Positions 42,368 to 51,447 of a DNA stretch of 64,000 nt are shown piece by piece. The stretch is taken from the NCBI RefSeq assembly GCF_000973725.1, contig NZ_CP009621.1, forward strand, positions 3,004,001-3,068,000, in the 5' to 3' direction. Positions within the stretch are counted from its first letter, which is position 1. Every line of letters starts with the position of its first letter. The stretch comes from Pontibacter korlensis. GTDB taxonomy: Bacteria; Bacteroidota; Bacteroidia; Cytophagales; Hymenobacteraceae. The position numbers and the translations under genes are program-made. The notes under the pieces are model-generated. The model made no database searches and was not told where the DNA came from. It saw only the letters and a list, made by a program, of their open reading frames with translations.

Positions 42368-43693
42368 TTAGTTTTGCATTGCCTCTACGGCAGTGTACAG
42401 GTTATTTTTGTTTGTACCTTGGTTAGCAAACATCTGGCGCATATCGTCTGCAGCAGGGTATTCAAATACCTCCAGGTCAAAGTATTTTACTGCAGCCAGC
42501 AGGTGGTCAAAAATGTCGGCCATTATCTGCTCGTACTTCTCCCAGCGTACATCATTCGTGAACACGTATAGTTCAATGGGCATACCAGTGGTGGTAGGCT
42601 CCAGCTGGCGTACCATCATAGTCATGTGCTTGTGCGTAAACTCGTGCTGCGCGATATAGGCATCAATATACTTCCTGAAAGCACCCACATTCGTCATGCT
42701 GCGGCCGTTAATAAGCAGGCTTTTATCTATTGATTTCTCCTTGTTATACTTGTCTATTTCGCTTTGCCGCTCCTGCAGATAACTTTTAATTAGCTGAATC
42801 TTGCTGAAGCGTTTTACATCCTGCTCAGATAAATACCTTATGCTGGAAATTTTGATGAGTATAGACCGCTTGATGCGACGACCACCTGCGCTCTGCATGC
42901 CGCGCCAGTTCTTAAAAGAGTCTGAGATAAGATAATAAGTGGGAATGGTGGTGATGGTTTTATCGAAGTTCTGCACTTTTACTGTGGTCAGGTTAATCTC
43001 GATCACATCACCGTCTGCACCATACTTCTCCATGGTGATCCAATCTCCGATACGCACCATATCGTTGGTAGATACCTGGATGCTTGCCACAAAGCCAAGT
43101 ATGGTATCCTTGAAAACCAGTAAAAGTATAGCTGAGGCTGCACCCATGGCAGTAATAAATGCCCACACTTCTTTGCCTGTAAGCAGCGAGAAGACCAGTA
43201 GGCCACCTACAAAGTATAAAAAGATGGAAATGACCTGCAGAAAACTATCCACGGGCTTGTCTCGGAAGAGAGGTGTTGTTTTAAGGTAATCCTTAACAGT
43301 GCGCAGGAAAGCTCGGATGACCCAGATGCTGAGGAGTACTGTGTACACATCTGTCAGTGTCCTCAGCGGCTTTATCCAACCCGCGAAATCAGAAAACACG
43401 ATAGGCAGCGACTGTACCACAATTATAAGCGGGGCAACCTTTGCCAGGTGGTTAAAAATCTTGTTCTGGATGAGTAGGTCATCAAACTGAGTAGACGTTC
43501 TAGCAGAAAACCTTTGCATAGCACCTACCAGCAGACGCTTTGTAAAGGCGTGGGCAGCATACACCAGCAGCAGCATCACTATAAAGAGCAGCAGCATGTT
43601 CAGGTACACCGCAGAGCTCTGTGGCATGCCAAGTGCAATCAGGTGATTATACGTCCAGTGGTTGATGTGTGAAAAATGATTTGTTGTCTCCAT
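42368..43693 (-). CDS. MscS-family mechanosensitive channel
   Basis: 441 residues with about five membrane helices. The pore helix and beta domain contain GAASAILLLVFKDTILGFVASIQVSTNDMVRIGDWITM and the strand motif GDVIEINLTTVKVQNFDKTITTIPTY, characteristic of MscS. The C-terminal cytoplasmic part is longer than minimal MscS and contains the YbdG-like segment LLINGRSMTNVGAFRKYIDAYIAQH. It protects against osmotic downshock. A TACCTTTG promoter element lies 34 bases upstream. Confidence 0.9.
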   Translation of the reverse strand: METTNHFSHINHWTYNHLIALGMPQSSAVYLNMLLLFIVMLLLVYAAHAFTKRLLVGAMQRFSARTSTQFDDLLIQNKIFNHLAKVAPLIIVVQSLPIVFSDFAGWIKPLRTLTDVYTVLLSIWVIRAFLRTVKDYLKTTPLFRDKPVDSFLQVISIFLYFVGGLLVFSLLTGKEVWAFITAMGAASAILLLVFKDTILGFVASIQVSTNDMVRIGDWITMEKYGADGDVIEINLTTVKVQNFDKTITTIPTYYLISDSFKNWRGMQSAGGRRIKRSILIKISSIRYLSEQDVKRFSKIQLIKSYLQERQSEIDKYNKEKSIDKSLLINGRSMTNVGAFRKYIDAYIAQHEFTHKHMTMMVRQLEPTTTGMPIELYVFTNDVRWEKYEQIMADIFDHLLAAVKYFDLEVFEYPAADDMRQMFANQGTNKNNLYTAVEAMQN

Positions 43694-43727
43694 GTTTCAG
43701 GGTTAAGGTTGGCAATGGATTGCGGGG

Positions 43728-43735
43728 CAAAGGTA
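43728..43735 (-). promoter_or_regulatory. -7 promoter element of the MscS gene
   Basis: TACCTTTG on the minus strand fits TAnnTTTG and is 34 bases before the ATG at 43693. A CTTG lies 17 bases further upstream, slightly closer than the usual -33 spacing. Confidence 0.5.
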
Positions 43736-43861
43736 AGAAATAATGAAAGAGGCAAGTAGCCTATTCGCTTATATGACTTGGTCTTACAGCAGGCGTGGAT
43801 GCTTATGCTTTTATTTGCGGCCTTTTCACCCGATTAAGTTTTCAGGTTAGGCAATAAGGTT

Positions 43862-43869
43862 TAAATTTG
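43862..43869 (+). promoter_or_regulatory. -7 promoter element of tex
   Basis: TAAATTTG fits TAnnTTTG. It lies 147 bases before the proposed ATG of tex; the -33 region has only a partial match. Confidence 0.4.
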
Positions 43870-44016
43870 GCGTTCTGAAAGTCCGCAGTTATACTTTAAC
43901 AAAGGGCAAAAGCCATTGGAGCAGGAGGGGGAGGAGCATATGCCTTTTCAGAGTTAAGCCTATACTTCCCCCCATTTGCTGCAGTGCATAAGCAGACTAT
44001 TGTCTTACATCAATAT

Positions 44017-46281
44017 ATGGAACCTAATTTAGATCACCTTTTAAAGATAGCCTCTGAGCTATCTATTACCATTAAACAGGTAGAGGCTACCACCAGATTA
44101 CTTGATGAGGGAGCAACGGTGCCTTTCATTTCCCGCTACCGTAAAGAAGCCACCGGATCGCTTGACGAGGTACAGATTGCCGGTATCCGCGACAGACTGG
44201 AGCAGCTTCGTGAGCTGGACAAGCGACGTGAAAGCATCCTGAAGTCTATCCGCGACCAGGAGAAGCTGACGCCGGAGCTGGAGGCCCAGATTATGGCTAC
44301 CGAAACGATGGCTGTGCTGGAGGATATTTACCTGCCTTACAAACCGAAGCGCCGCACCCGCGCCACCATTGCCCGCGAAAAAGGACTGGAGCCATTGGCA
44401 GAGCGCTTGTTTGCCCAGGAGAATTTCGATGTGGAGGCTGAGGCTGCAAACTTCGTTTCGGAAGAAAAAGAGGTAAAAGATGTGAATGAGGCGCTTGCCG
44501 GAGCACGCGACATCATGGCCGAGTGGATGAACGAAAATGCCGAAGCACGTGCCACCATGCGTCAGCTATTCGAGAAACAAGGCGTGTTTAAGAGCCGCGT
44601 AATTATGGGCAAGGAAGAGGAAGGCCAGAAGTTCAAAGATTACTTTGAATGGGAGGAGCCGATCGAAAAAGCACCGTCGCACCGTGTGCTGGCCATGCGC
44701 CGCGGCGAAACTGAAATGGTGCTGATGCTGTCGGCTCAGCCTGACGAAGAAGCTGCGCTGGCGAAACTGGAGGACATGTTTGTGCAGGGCAATAATGCTG
44801 CCTCAGAGCAAGTACGTTTGGCTGCCAAAGATTGCTATAAGCGCCTGCTTAAGTTGAGCATGGAGACGGAAGTGCGCCTTAGCTCTAAAAAACGTGCCGA
44901 TGAAGAGGCCATCCGCGTATTTGCCGATAACCTGCGCCAACTGTTGTTGTCTTCGCCGCTAGGCCAGAAAACTGTATTGGCACTGGACCCTGGCTTTAGA
45001 ACAGGTGTAAAATCGGTTGTGCTGGACAAGCAGGGCAAGTTGTTGCACAACGAAACTATCTACCCACATACAGGCCAGCACAAAGAGCAGGAGGCAGCGC
45101 AGGCAGTACGCTACATGGTAACAAGGTTCGAAGTAGAAGCCATTGCTATTGGTAATGGTACTGCCAGCCGCGAGACAGAAGCTTTCGTGAAAAGCCTGAA
45201 GCTGCCAGCCTCTGTAATGGTAGTAATGGTAAACGAAAGCGGTGCCTCTATTTACTCAGCCTCTGAGGTTGCCCGTGAGGAATTCCCTGACCAGGATGTG
45301 ACAGTACGTGGTGCTGTTTCTATTGGTCGCCGCCTGATGGACCCACTAGCTGAACTGGTGAAGATCGACCCGAAAAGTATAGGTGTTGGCCAGTACCAGC
45401 ACGATGTGGACCAAACGGCTCTGAAGCATTCTTTGGATGACGTGGTGATGAGCTGCGTGAACGCTGTAGGTGTGGAGGTAAATACAGCCAGTAAGCAATT
45501 GTTGACCTACGTTTCTGGTCTTGGGCCTGCGCTGGCACAGAACATTGTAGAGTACCGTAACCAAAACGGCCCGTTCCGTACCCGTACCGAGCTGAAGAAA
45601 GTATCCCGCCTGGGCGATAAAGCCTTTGAGCAGGCTGCTGGATTCCTTCGTATCCGCAATGCAGAAAACCCACTCGATGCCTCCGCTGTGCACCCCGAAA
45701 GCTACCCGATTGTAGAGCAGATGGCAAAAGACCTGGGCGTAACAGTTAGCGATCTGATGAAGAATGAAGAGCTTCGTAAGAAGATTGACCTAAAGAAATA
45801 CGTAACCGACACCGTTGGTTTGCCAACCCTACAGGACATCATCAGCGAATTGGCTAAGCCAGGCCGCGACCCACGTGAGACGTTTGAGGCATTCAGTTTT
45901 ACAGAAGGTGTTAATGAGATCAAAGACCTCCGTGCAGGTATGAAGCTGCCGGGTATCGTGACCAACATTACCGCTTTCGGAGCTTTCGTGGACATCGGAG
46001 TACACCAGGACGGTTTGGTACACGTTAGTCACTTGTCTGACCGGTTCGTGAGCAACCCACACGATGTAGTGAAGGTAGGGCAGAAAGTTGAAGTAGCTGT
46101 GCTAGAGGTAGACGAAGCCCGCAAGCGTATCTCACTAAGTATGAAAGGTGACCCTGCTGCTGCCAAACCAGCCGGAGGTGGAGGCGGCAACCGCAACAAA
46201 GGCGGCCGTAAGGAGCGCGAAGAAGAACCAATGGACGACTTCCAGGCGAAGCTGGCCAAGCTGAAGGGTATGTTTAAGTAA
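44017..46281 (+). CDS. tex: RNA-binding transcription accessory protein Tex
   Basis: 754 residues from the ATG at 44017 (MEPNLDHLLKIASELSITIKQVE); an upstream ATG at 43984 would add 11 residues. Order: an N-terminal helical domain with the motif GATVPFISRYRKEATGSLDEVQI, a YqgF/RuvC-like domain (VLALDPGFRTGVKSVVLDKQG), helix-hairpin-helix motifs (LLTYVSGLGPALAQNIVEYR), and a C-terminal S1 domain (LPGIVTNITAFGAFVDIGVHQDGLVHVSHL, about 645-715). A Gly/Arg/Lys-rich tail follows. Tex acts in transcription and RNA surveillance in other bacteria. Complete and unremarkable. Confidence 0.95.
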   Translation: MEPNLDHLLKIASELSITIKQVEATTRLLDEGATVPFISRYRKEATGSLDEVQIAGIRDRLEQLRELDKRRESILKSIRDQEKLTPELEAQIMATETMAVLEDIYLPYKPKRRTRATIAREKGLEPLAERLFAQENFDVEAEAANFVSEEKEVKDVNEALAGARDIMAEWMNENAEARATMRQLFEKQGVFKSRVIMGKEEEGQKFKDYFEWEEPIEKAPSHRVLAMRRGETEMVLMLSAQPDEEAALAKLEDMFVQGNNAASEQVRLAAKDCYKRLLKLSMETEVRLSSKKRADEEAIRVFADNLRQLLLSSPLGQKTVLALDPGFRTGVKSVVLDKQGKLLHNETIYPHTGQHKEQEAAQAVRYMVTRFEVEAIAIGNGTASRETEAFVKSLKLPASVMVVMVNESGASIYSASEVAREEFPDQDVTVRGAVSIGRRLMDPLAELVKIDPKSIGVGQYQHDVDQTALKHSLDDVVMSCVNAVGVEVNTASKQLLTYVSGLGPALAQNIVEYRNQNGPFRTRTELKKVSRLGDKAFEQAAGFLRIRNAENPLDASAVHPESYPIVEQMAKDLGVTVSDLMKNEELRKKIDLKKYVTDTVGLPTLQDIISELAKPGRDPRETFEAFSFTEGVNEIKDLRAGMKLPGIVTNITAFGAFVDIGVHQDGLVHVSHLSDRFVSNPHDVVKVGQKVEVAVLEVDEARKRISLSMKGDPAAAKPAGGGGGNRNKGGRKEREEEPMDDFQAKLAKLKGMFK

Positions 46282-46306
46282 GCTTGGGAAAGTATATAGT
46301 ATTAAG

Positions 46307-46340
46307 AAAGCCCCTGCTAGTGTATAGCAGGGGCTTTTTG
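46307..46340 (+). terminator. Terminator of tex
   Basis: AAAGCCCCTGCTA and TAGCAGGGGCTTT form a perfect 13-bp stem with a five-base loop, followed by TT and a T-rich tail, 25 bases after the tex stop. Confidence 0.92.
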
Positions 46341-46511
46341 CGTATCTGAATTCAAAAAATACGAGCACTACAAGTTGCACTTCCTGATGCCTTTTCAAAG
46401 GTACTATCACTTGCTACGTCAAAATACAGATTGAATATATTCAATAAGATAACATATAGTTAATATTTCATACAAGCTTTTATATTATATTCGTTATATA
46501 AAATGTACTAT

Positions 46512-47156
46512 ATGAAAAACAAAATTTTACTAACAGTTGCAGCAGCCCTGGGTTTGGCTTTCGCTGCTGAGGCGCAAACAGTGTCTATCGGTCCTCGTGT
46601 GGGTGCTACTTTTGCAAAATTAAACCTGTCAGGTGATGATGAATTCACAGATGAGGTTAAAGATCTGATACAGTCGAAGCCAGGTTTACAGTTTGGCGCT
46701 GTTGCTAACGTGATGGTAAACGACTTGTTCTCTGTACAGCCTGAGCTCCTTTATGTTCAGAAAGGCTATCAGATAGAAGAGGGTGGAGTGTCAGCTAAGG
46801 AAACAATGAACTACCTGGAGGTACCCGTTCTGGCTAAGATATCCTTTGGATCGGGGCAGGTACAGGGCTTTGTTACAGCTGGTCCTTCTGTAGGCTATTG
46901 GCTGAGCGCAAAGAACAAATATGAGTATGACGGTGAGGAAGAAACTGAAGATTACGAGTTTGAGGATGAAGACAATAGAACTGAGTTTGGTGCCAACTTT
47001 GGCGTAGGTTTGGCTTATAAGGTTGGAGCTGGAGCTTTAAACCTTGACGTTAGGTATGGTCTAGGGCTTTCTAACCTGTATGATGACTCAGGAGACGATT
47101 CCAAAGTGAAGAACAGAGTAGTCGGTGTTTCCCTGGCTTACCTGTTCAGCCTGTAA
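46512..47156 (+). CDS. PorT-like outer-membrane beta-barrel protein
   Basis: 214 residues from the ATG at 46512 (MKNKILLTVAAALGLAFAAEAQ signal peptide); an ATG at 46503 adds MYY. The mature part has strand segments VSIGPRVGATFAKLNLSG, LQFGAVANVMVNDLFSVQPELLYVQKGYQIEEG, YLEVPVLAKISFGSGQVQGFVTAGPSVGYWL and VVGVSLAYLFSL, the PorT/OMP_b-brl_2 pattern, with one acidic loop (EYDGEEETEDYEFEDED). It is the second such barrel in the window, after 15777-16385. Function unknown. Confidence 0.87.
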   Translation: MKNKILLTVAAALGLAFAAEAQTVSIGPRVGATFAKLNLSGDDEFTDEVKDLIQSKPGLQFGAVANVMVNDLFSVQPELLYVQKGYQIEEGGVSAKETMNYLEVPVLAKISFGSGQVQGFVTAGPSVGYWLSAKNKYEYDGEEETEDYEFEDEDNRTEFGANFGVGLAYKVGAGALNLDVRYGLGLSNLYDDSGDDSKVKNRVVGVSLAYLFSL

Positions 47157-47177
47157 TGCTCTAAAGCAGCTTTGTTG

Positions 47178-47212
47178 AAGGCGGCTCCTGCACTTGTGGG
47201 AGCCGCCTTTTT
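47178..47212 (+). terminator. Terminator of the 46512 barrel gene
   Basis: AAGGCGGCTCC and GGAGCCGCCTT pair over a ten-base loop, followed by TTTGC and T-rich sequence, 21 bases after the stop codon. Confidence 0.88.
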
Positions 47213-47298
47213 GCTTTATTAATTCGTGGGTTAACCAATCTTACGGGTAACCGAAGCAACGGCATGAGCGAAGCAGCACGTATCCCCTAGAAAAGCTT

Positions 47299-48048
47299 AT
47301 GGATACATACAACCAGAACATGTCGGAGCTGCTGCATACGGAGCATATCTCGCCTCCGGTAAGTGGCACGAGCCACATAAATGTAGGTACGACAGAACGT
47401 GTAGCTTCTTTAATTGGCGGTGCCCTTCTTGCCTACTATGGTCTCAAAAGAACCGACAAGGCTGGCTGGTTTTTGGCGGCAACAGGAGGATCTTTGCTGT
47501 TCAGGGGGATAACTGGGTATTGCCCCACTAACGAGGCCTTAGGTCGAAATACGGCAGGTGAAAAAGATATTGCCATCGAGATAACACGCAGCCTCACCAT
47601 AAATAGACCGCGAGCGGAGCTGTATCAGTTCTGGAGAATGTTTGAGAACCTGCCCCGATTTATGCATCATCTCAAAGAGGTGCGGCAGCTTGGTCCTAAG
47701 CGTTCGCACTGGGTAGCCAGAATACCAAAAGGTGTGGGCACTGTGGAGTGGGAGGCAGACATCATTGAGGAAGAAACAGACCGCCTCATTGCCTGGCGCT
47801 CCTTAGAAGGATCTGATGTAGATAATGCCGGTGAGGTGCGTTTTTTAGATGCTCCTGCTAACAGAGGTACTATAGTACAAGCTACTATTACTTACAGGCC
47901 GCCAATCGGGGATGTAGGTGGCGGCATTGCAAAGCTGCTCAACCCTGTCTTTAAACAAATGGTGCTAAACGACCTTCACCGGTTTAAACAGCTCATGGAG
48001 TCCGGGGAGGTGGCAACCATTAAGGGGCAGCCTTCCGGGCGGAAGTAA
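47299..48048 (+). CDS. DUF2892-SRPBCC fusion protein
   Basis: 249 residues. The N-terminal part (about 22-70) has two short hydrophobic helices around NVGTTERVASLIGGALLAYYGLKR and LLFRGITGYCPTNEALGRNT, which match the DUF2892/YgaP membrane domain. The C-terminal part (about 90-240) is a START/SRPBCC lipid-binding-type fold with SLTINRPRAELYQFWRMFENLPRFMHHLKEV, VEWEADIIEEETDRLIAWRSLEGSDVDNAG and VQATITYRPP. It is 44 bases before a zinc alcohol dehydrogenase gene; this pairing recurs in stress-related loci. Ligand unknown. Confidence 0.85.
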   Translation: MDTYNQNMSELLHTEHISPPVSGTSHINVGTTERVASLIGGALLAYYGLKRTDKAGWFLAATGGSLLFRGITGYCPTNEALGRNTAGEKDIAIEITRSLTINRPRAELYQFWRMFENLPRFMHHLKEVRQLGPKRSHWVARIPKGVGTVEWEADIIEEETDRLIAWRSLEGSDVDNAGEVRFLDAPANRGTIVQATITYRPPIGDVGGGIAKLLNPVFKQMVLNDLHRFKQLMESGEVATIKGQPSGRK

Positions 48049-48092
48049 AACAGCCTCTAATACTATCAATTCACATCTAAACAAAGCAAACT

Positions 48093-49262
48093 ATGAAAGC
48101 ATTATGCTGGAACGGTATAAATGACCTTCGGATAGAGCGCGTGCCAGATCCTTCCATACTTAACCCACGGGATGCCATAGTGCGGGTAACCATGTCGTCG
48201 GTGTGTGGCTCTGATCTGCACTTGCTGGATGGCTACGTTCCTACCATGAAAGCCGGAGATATTATAGGTCACGAATTTTTAGGTGAGGTAGTAGAGGTAG
48301 GGGCAGATGTGAAGAAGCTGAAAAAAGGTGACCGCGTAGTGGTAGGCTCCATTGTTGGCTGTGGAGGCTGTGAGTTTTGTCAGTCAGACCAATGGTCGCT
48401 ATGCGATAACTCGAATGCTCAGCCAGAGTATACCGAGAAAGCGTATGGGTATCCTACAGCAGGTATCTTTGGCTACTCCCACGCTTTCGGAGGATATGCC
48501 GGCAGCCATGCAGAATACATACGCGTGCCCTTTGCTGAGCTAGGTGCTTTCAAAGTTCCGGAGGATCTGCCTGACGAGGCGCTGGTGTTTGTGAGCGATG
48601 CTTTCCCGACCGGTTTTATGGCTGCGGATATGTGTGGCATTGTGCCCGGCGATACAGTGGTAGTATGGGGCTGTGGCGGTGTAGGCCAAATGGCAATACA
48701 AAGCGCTTACCTGTTAGGAGCAGAGCGTGTTATTGCCATCGATAGATTTGAGGATCGCCTGGAGAAAGCGAGGCGCTTCGCGAAAGCCGAAGTATTGAAT
48801 TATGAAAAAGTAGATGTGCTGGAAGCGCTGAAAGAAATGACAGGAGGTCGCGGCCCAGACCGTTGCATCGATGCCGTTGGTATGGAGGCACATACTACAG
48901 GTGTTGAACAATACTACGACAGAGCCAAACAAACGCTGCGTATGCAAAGCGAGAGGCCTGCTGTACTACGGCAGGCTATTATGGCCTGCCGCAAAGGTGG
49001 CACTGTGTCTATTGTAGGAGTATACGGCGGGCTGATAGATAAATTCCCGATGGGAGCAGCTATGAACAAAGCCCTTACCTTCAGGATGGGGCAGATGTTT
49101 GCGCAAAAGTACATCCCCCAGTTACTGGATATAGTAGCAGAAGGCCAGGTCGACCCGAGTTACCTTCTTACACACAAATGGACGCTGGATCAGGGGCCGG
49201 AGGGTTATAAGATGTTCAAAGAGAAGACTGATAATTGTATGCGGGTGGTGTTTACACCGTAG
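48093..49262 (+). CDS. Zinc-dependent alcohol dehydrogenase (formaldehyde-dehydrogenase-like)
   Basis: A medium-chain dehydrogenase of 389 residues. The catalytic-zinc Cys38 is in VTMSSVCGSDLH with HEFLG after it. The structural-zinc cysteines are in VGCGGCEFCQSDQWSLC (about 90-106), and the NAD-binding motif is VWGCGGVGQMAIQSA (about 190-205). VLEALKEMTGGRGPDRCIDAVGMEAH matches the glutathione-independent formaldehyde dehydrogenase-like subgroup. The substrate is probably an alcohol or aldehyde; not determined. Follows the SRPBCC fusion gene in the same orientation. Confidence 0.93.
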   Translation: MKALCWNGINDLRIERVPDPSILNPRDAIVRVTMSSVCGSDLHLLDGYVPTMKAGDIIGHEFLGEVVEVGADVKKLKKGDRVVVGSIVGCGGCEFCQSDQWSLCDNSNAQPEYTEKAYGYPTAGIFGYSHAFGGYAGSHAEYIRVPFAELGAFKVPEDLPDEALVFVSDAFPTGFMAADMCGIVPGDTVVVWGCGGVGQMAIQSAYLLGAERVIAIDRFEDRLEKARRFAKAEVLNYEKVDVLEALKEMTGGRGPDRCIDAVGMEAHTTGVEQYYDRAKQTLRMQSERPAVLRQAIMACRKGGTVSIVGVYGGLIDKFPMGAAMNKALTFRMGQMFAQKYIPQLLDIVAEGQVDPSYLLTHKWTLDQGPEGYKMFKEKTDNCMRVVFTP

Positions 49263-49279
49263 ACGGAATGAGCAGGAAC

Positions 49280-49316
49280 AAAGGAGAGGGAGTTGCTGTG
49301 TTGGTAGCTCCTTTTT
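49280..49316 (+). terminator. Possible terminator of the alcohol dehydrogenase gene
   Basis: AAAGGAG and CTCCTTT pair over a 21-base interior and the right arm runs into TTTTTT. The stem is short, so this is a weaker call than the other hairpins. Confidence 0.5.
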
Positions 49317-49372
49317 TATGAGAAGCAATCAAAGGTATAAAGAAAAAGGAAACTTAGGAGAGGAGTGACAGC

Positions 49373-49798
49373 TTATAATGTCTTTTCTGTATCCCGAAAC
49401 CACCTGTAAGCATCCTCTAACCGATCAAAAAACTGCATTTCAAATGGATAGATGGGTCTGGATAAGTCCATCAGGTTTTCAAGGATTAGTTTGCTCAGTA
49501 CATCATCAGGCACAATAAAAGCCATTTTCTTAAGCCTTGAAGCAGAAGCAAGGCGTGGTACAGTTATCTCGGTGGCCCATATCTGATCTTCTGTGGATAT
49601 AATACCGCCTGCCTTATTGTTTACCAGCCAGAACTTCAGCTGCATCTCTATAGCAGTTTCTATGGCTGCACTCAATCCCTTCCGGTAGATTCTGGAAGGT
49701 ACCACTCCCTTTGCCTGTACAACCATGAGTTGCTCAGTTGGCCTGACAAAAATAAGGAATTCAGGCTCGTCTATGATTGTAATCTCTTTTTCTGACAT
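49373..49798 (-). CDS. Conserved hypothetical protein (SpoIIAA-like appearance)
   Basis: 141 residues, soluble, no signal peptide. The pattern of alternating strands and helices (EFLIFVRPTEQLMVVQAKGVVPSRIYRKGLSAAIETAIEMQLKFWLVNNKAGGII, then LKKMAFIVPDDVLSKLILENLMDL and YPFEMQFFDRLEDAYRWF) resembles the SpoIIAA/STAS-like proteins widespread in Cytophagales. This is a fold-level guess, not a firm family match. It lies 46 bases downstream of the sodium:solute symporter gene on the same strand. Confidence 0.7.
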   Translation of the reverse strand: MSEKEITIIDEPEFLIFVRPTEQLMVVQAKGVVPSRIYRKGLSAAIETAIEMQLKFWLVNNKAGGIISTEDQIWATEITVPRLASASRLKKMAFIVPDDVLSKLILENLMDLSRPIYPFEMQFFDRLEDAYRWFRDTEKTL

Positions 49799-49844
49799 GG
49801 AAGCTTAGTGTAGTGTCATAAGATGAGTTATTGTTTTATTAGAC

Positions 49845-51248
49845 TTATCTTACTTGCTGCTGCTGTACTGCTTTTGGTTCTTGTTTGGTACCTAAAAGCT
49901 GCCCCAGGAACAAACCTGCTATACTTGCTGCCAATCCATACAACATTGGGTTTACGCTTGTTTCTAAAAATAAGGCTAACAGCCAGACTCCCATGCCTGC
50001 CAGCATGGAGGCGATAGCAGCTGCAGAGTTGGTCTTACGCCATAACATACCTGCAACTAAGGGTACAAAAAGGCTCACGAGGCTTAGCGCCGATGACTCA
50101 CTAACCAGTTCGTATATGTTGCTGCGCATGAGCGCCATACTTAGAGATACCCCGGCCACTAACAGCACACTAACACGGGAAAGCAGCAGGAGCTTTTCAT
50201 CAGAAATGTTCTTTATGAAAGGTTTCAGCATATTTTCGCTTAATACAGCTGCAGGCGCCAGTATGCCCCCGCTGGCTGTGCTGATAATAGCAGAAATAAG
50301 TGCTCCGAAGAACAGCACCTGCACCAGTAAAGAAGAGGAGCGTAAGATAAGGCCAGGTACCAGCAGCTGGGCATCCTCATGCATTAGCTCTGGGTAGAGA
50401 AACTTAGCGTATAAAGCCAGTACGAGCGGTATGAAAGCTATTGTTAAGTACAGGAAGCCAGCTCCAATAGAAGAGGCTACTGCCACACGCTCTGAGCGTG
50501 CAGCCATCACCCGTTGAAAAACATCCTGTTGAGGAATGGACCCTAAGCCAATAGTTATCCAGAGGCCAAAGTAATTAAGCCAACTTACACTATCCCGCTC
50601 CTGCGGCACAAACCGGAAGAAGTTATCGGGTAAGGTGGAACTTATCTGTTGTAGTGGCACCTCCTGCATCAGTTCCCAGGAGATAAAGATGAGGCCGCCA
50701 ATAATCATCACTGTCTGCACAAAATCAGTGATGGAGACAGACCACATACCGCCCATAAAAGTATAACCGACAACAATCAGGCTGCCGATTACTATTCCAG
50801 AAACAGTCGAAATGTTGAACACCTGGTTCATTACAATGCCCAATGCCACCATTTGTGCCGCAATCCACCCGAAGTAGGAAATAATCATGAAGAAGCCGGC
50901 AATTTGCTCCGTTAGCCGATTGAATCGAATCCGGTAGTAATCGCCCATGGTTAGGAGATTCATGCGGTAGAGGCGTTTTGCAAAGAACAAACCGACCAGC
51001 ACGAGGCAGAGTGCTGCTCCAAAAGGGTCTTCAATAACACCTAGCAAACCATGCGAGGCAAATTCCGAAGAGGCACCCAAAAGCGTTTCAGAACCAAACC
51101 AGGTAGCAAAAACAACAGCTGTAGATATATAAAAAGGAAGCTGCCGACCTGCCAAAAGAAAGTCTTTCGTATTGTGTACACGTCTGGATGCCCAAAATCC
51201 TACCCCAACATTGAAGAGGAGATAAAGCAGCACGAAGAGTATCAGCAT
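49845..51248 (-). CDS. Sodium:solute symporter (SSS) family
   Basis: A membrane transporter of 467 residues with about 13 hydrophobic helices. SSS markers are RRVHNTKDFLLAGRQLPFYISTAVVFATWFGSETLLGASSEFASHG at the N-terminus, YTFMGGMWSVSITDFVQTVMIIGG (sodium-site helix) and GSIPQQDVFQRVMAARSERVA. It couples sodium influx to uptake of an unknown solute. No substrate hint comes from the neighbours. The protein is slightly shorter than SSS members with 14 helices. Confidence 0.92.
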   Translation of the reverse strand: MLILFVLLYLLFNVGVGFWASRRVHNTKDFLLAGRQLPFYISTAVVFATWFGSETLLGASSEFASHGLLGVIEDPFGAALCLVLVGLFFAKRLYRMNLLTMGDYYRIRFNRLTEQIAGFFMIISYFGWIAAQMVALGIVMNQVFNISTVSGIVIGSLIVVGYTFMGGMWSVSITDFVQTVMIIGGLIFISWELMQEVPLQQISSTLPDNFFRFVPQERDSVSWLNYFGLWITIGLGSIPQQDVFQRVMAARSERVAVASSIGAGFLYLTIAFIPLVLALYAKFLYPELMHEDAQLLVPGLILRSSSLLVQVLFFGALISAIISTASGGILAPAAVLSENMLKPFIKNISDEKLLLLSRVSVLLVAGVSLSMALMRSNIYELVSESSALSLVSLFVPLVAGMLWRKTNSAAAIASMLAGMGVWLLALFLETSVNPMLYGLAASIAGLFLGQLLGTKQEPKAVQQQQVR

Positions 51249-51447
51249 GATAGAAGATTTTAACAGCTTACGAGGGCAATTATTCGCTAAACTGTGGGAG
51301 TAATGCGGCCTCTGTTACAAATAATTGAGGTTTGAAACGTGCAAATTACAAATTACTGATTTTCTGGCAAAATACTTGCTACTATACTAGTCGTCGCTGA
51401 AACAACGTTTTATTGTTGTAGCAGCGATATCCTCAAGAAACAATACT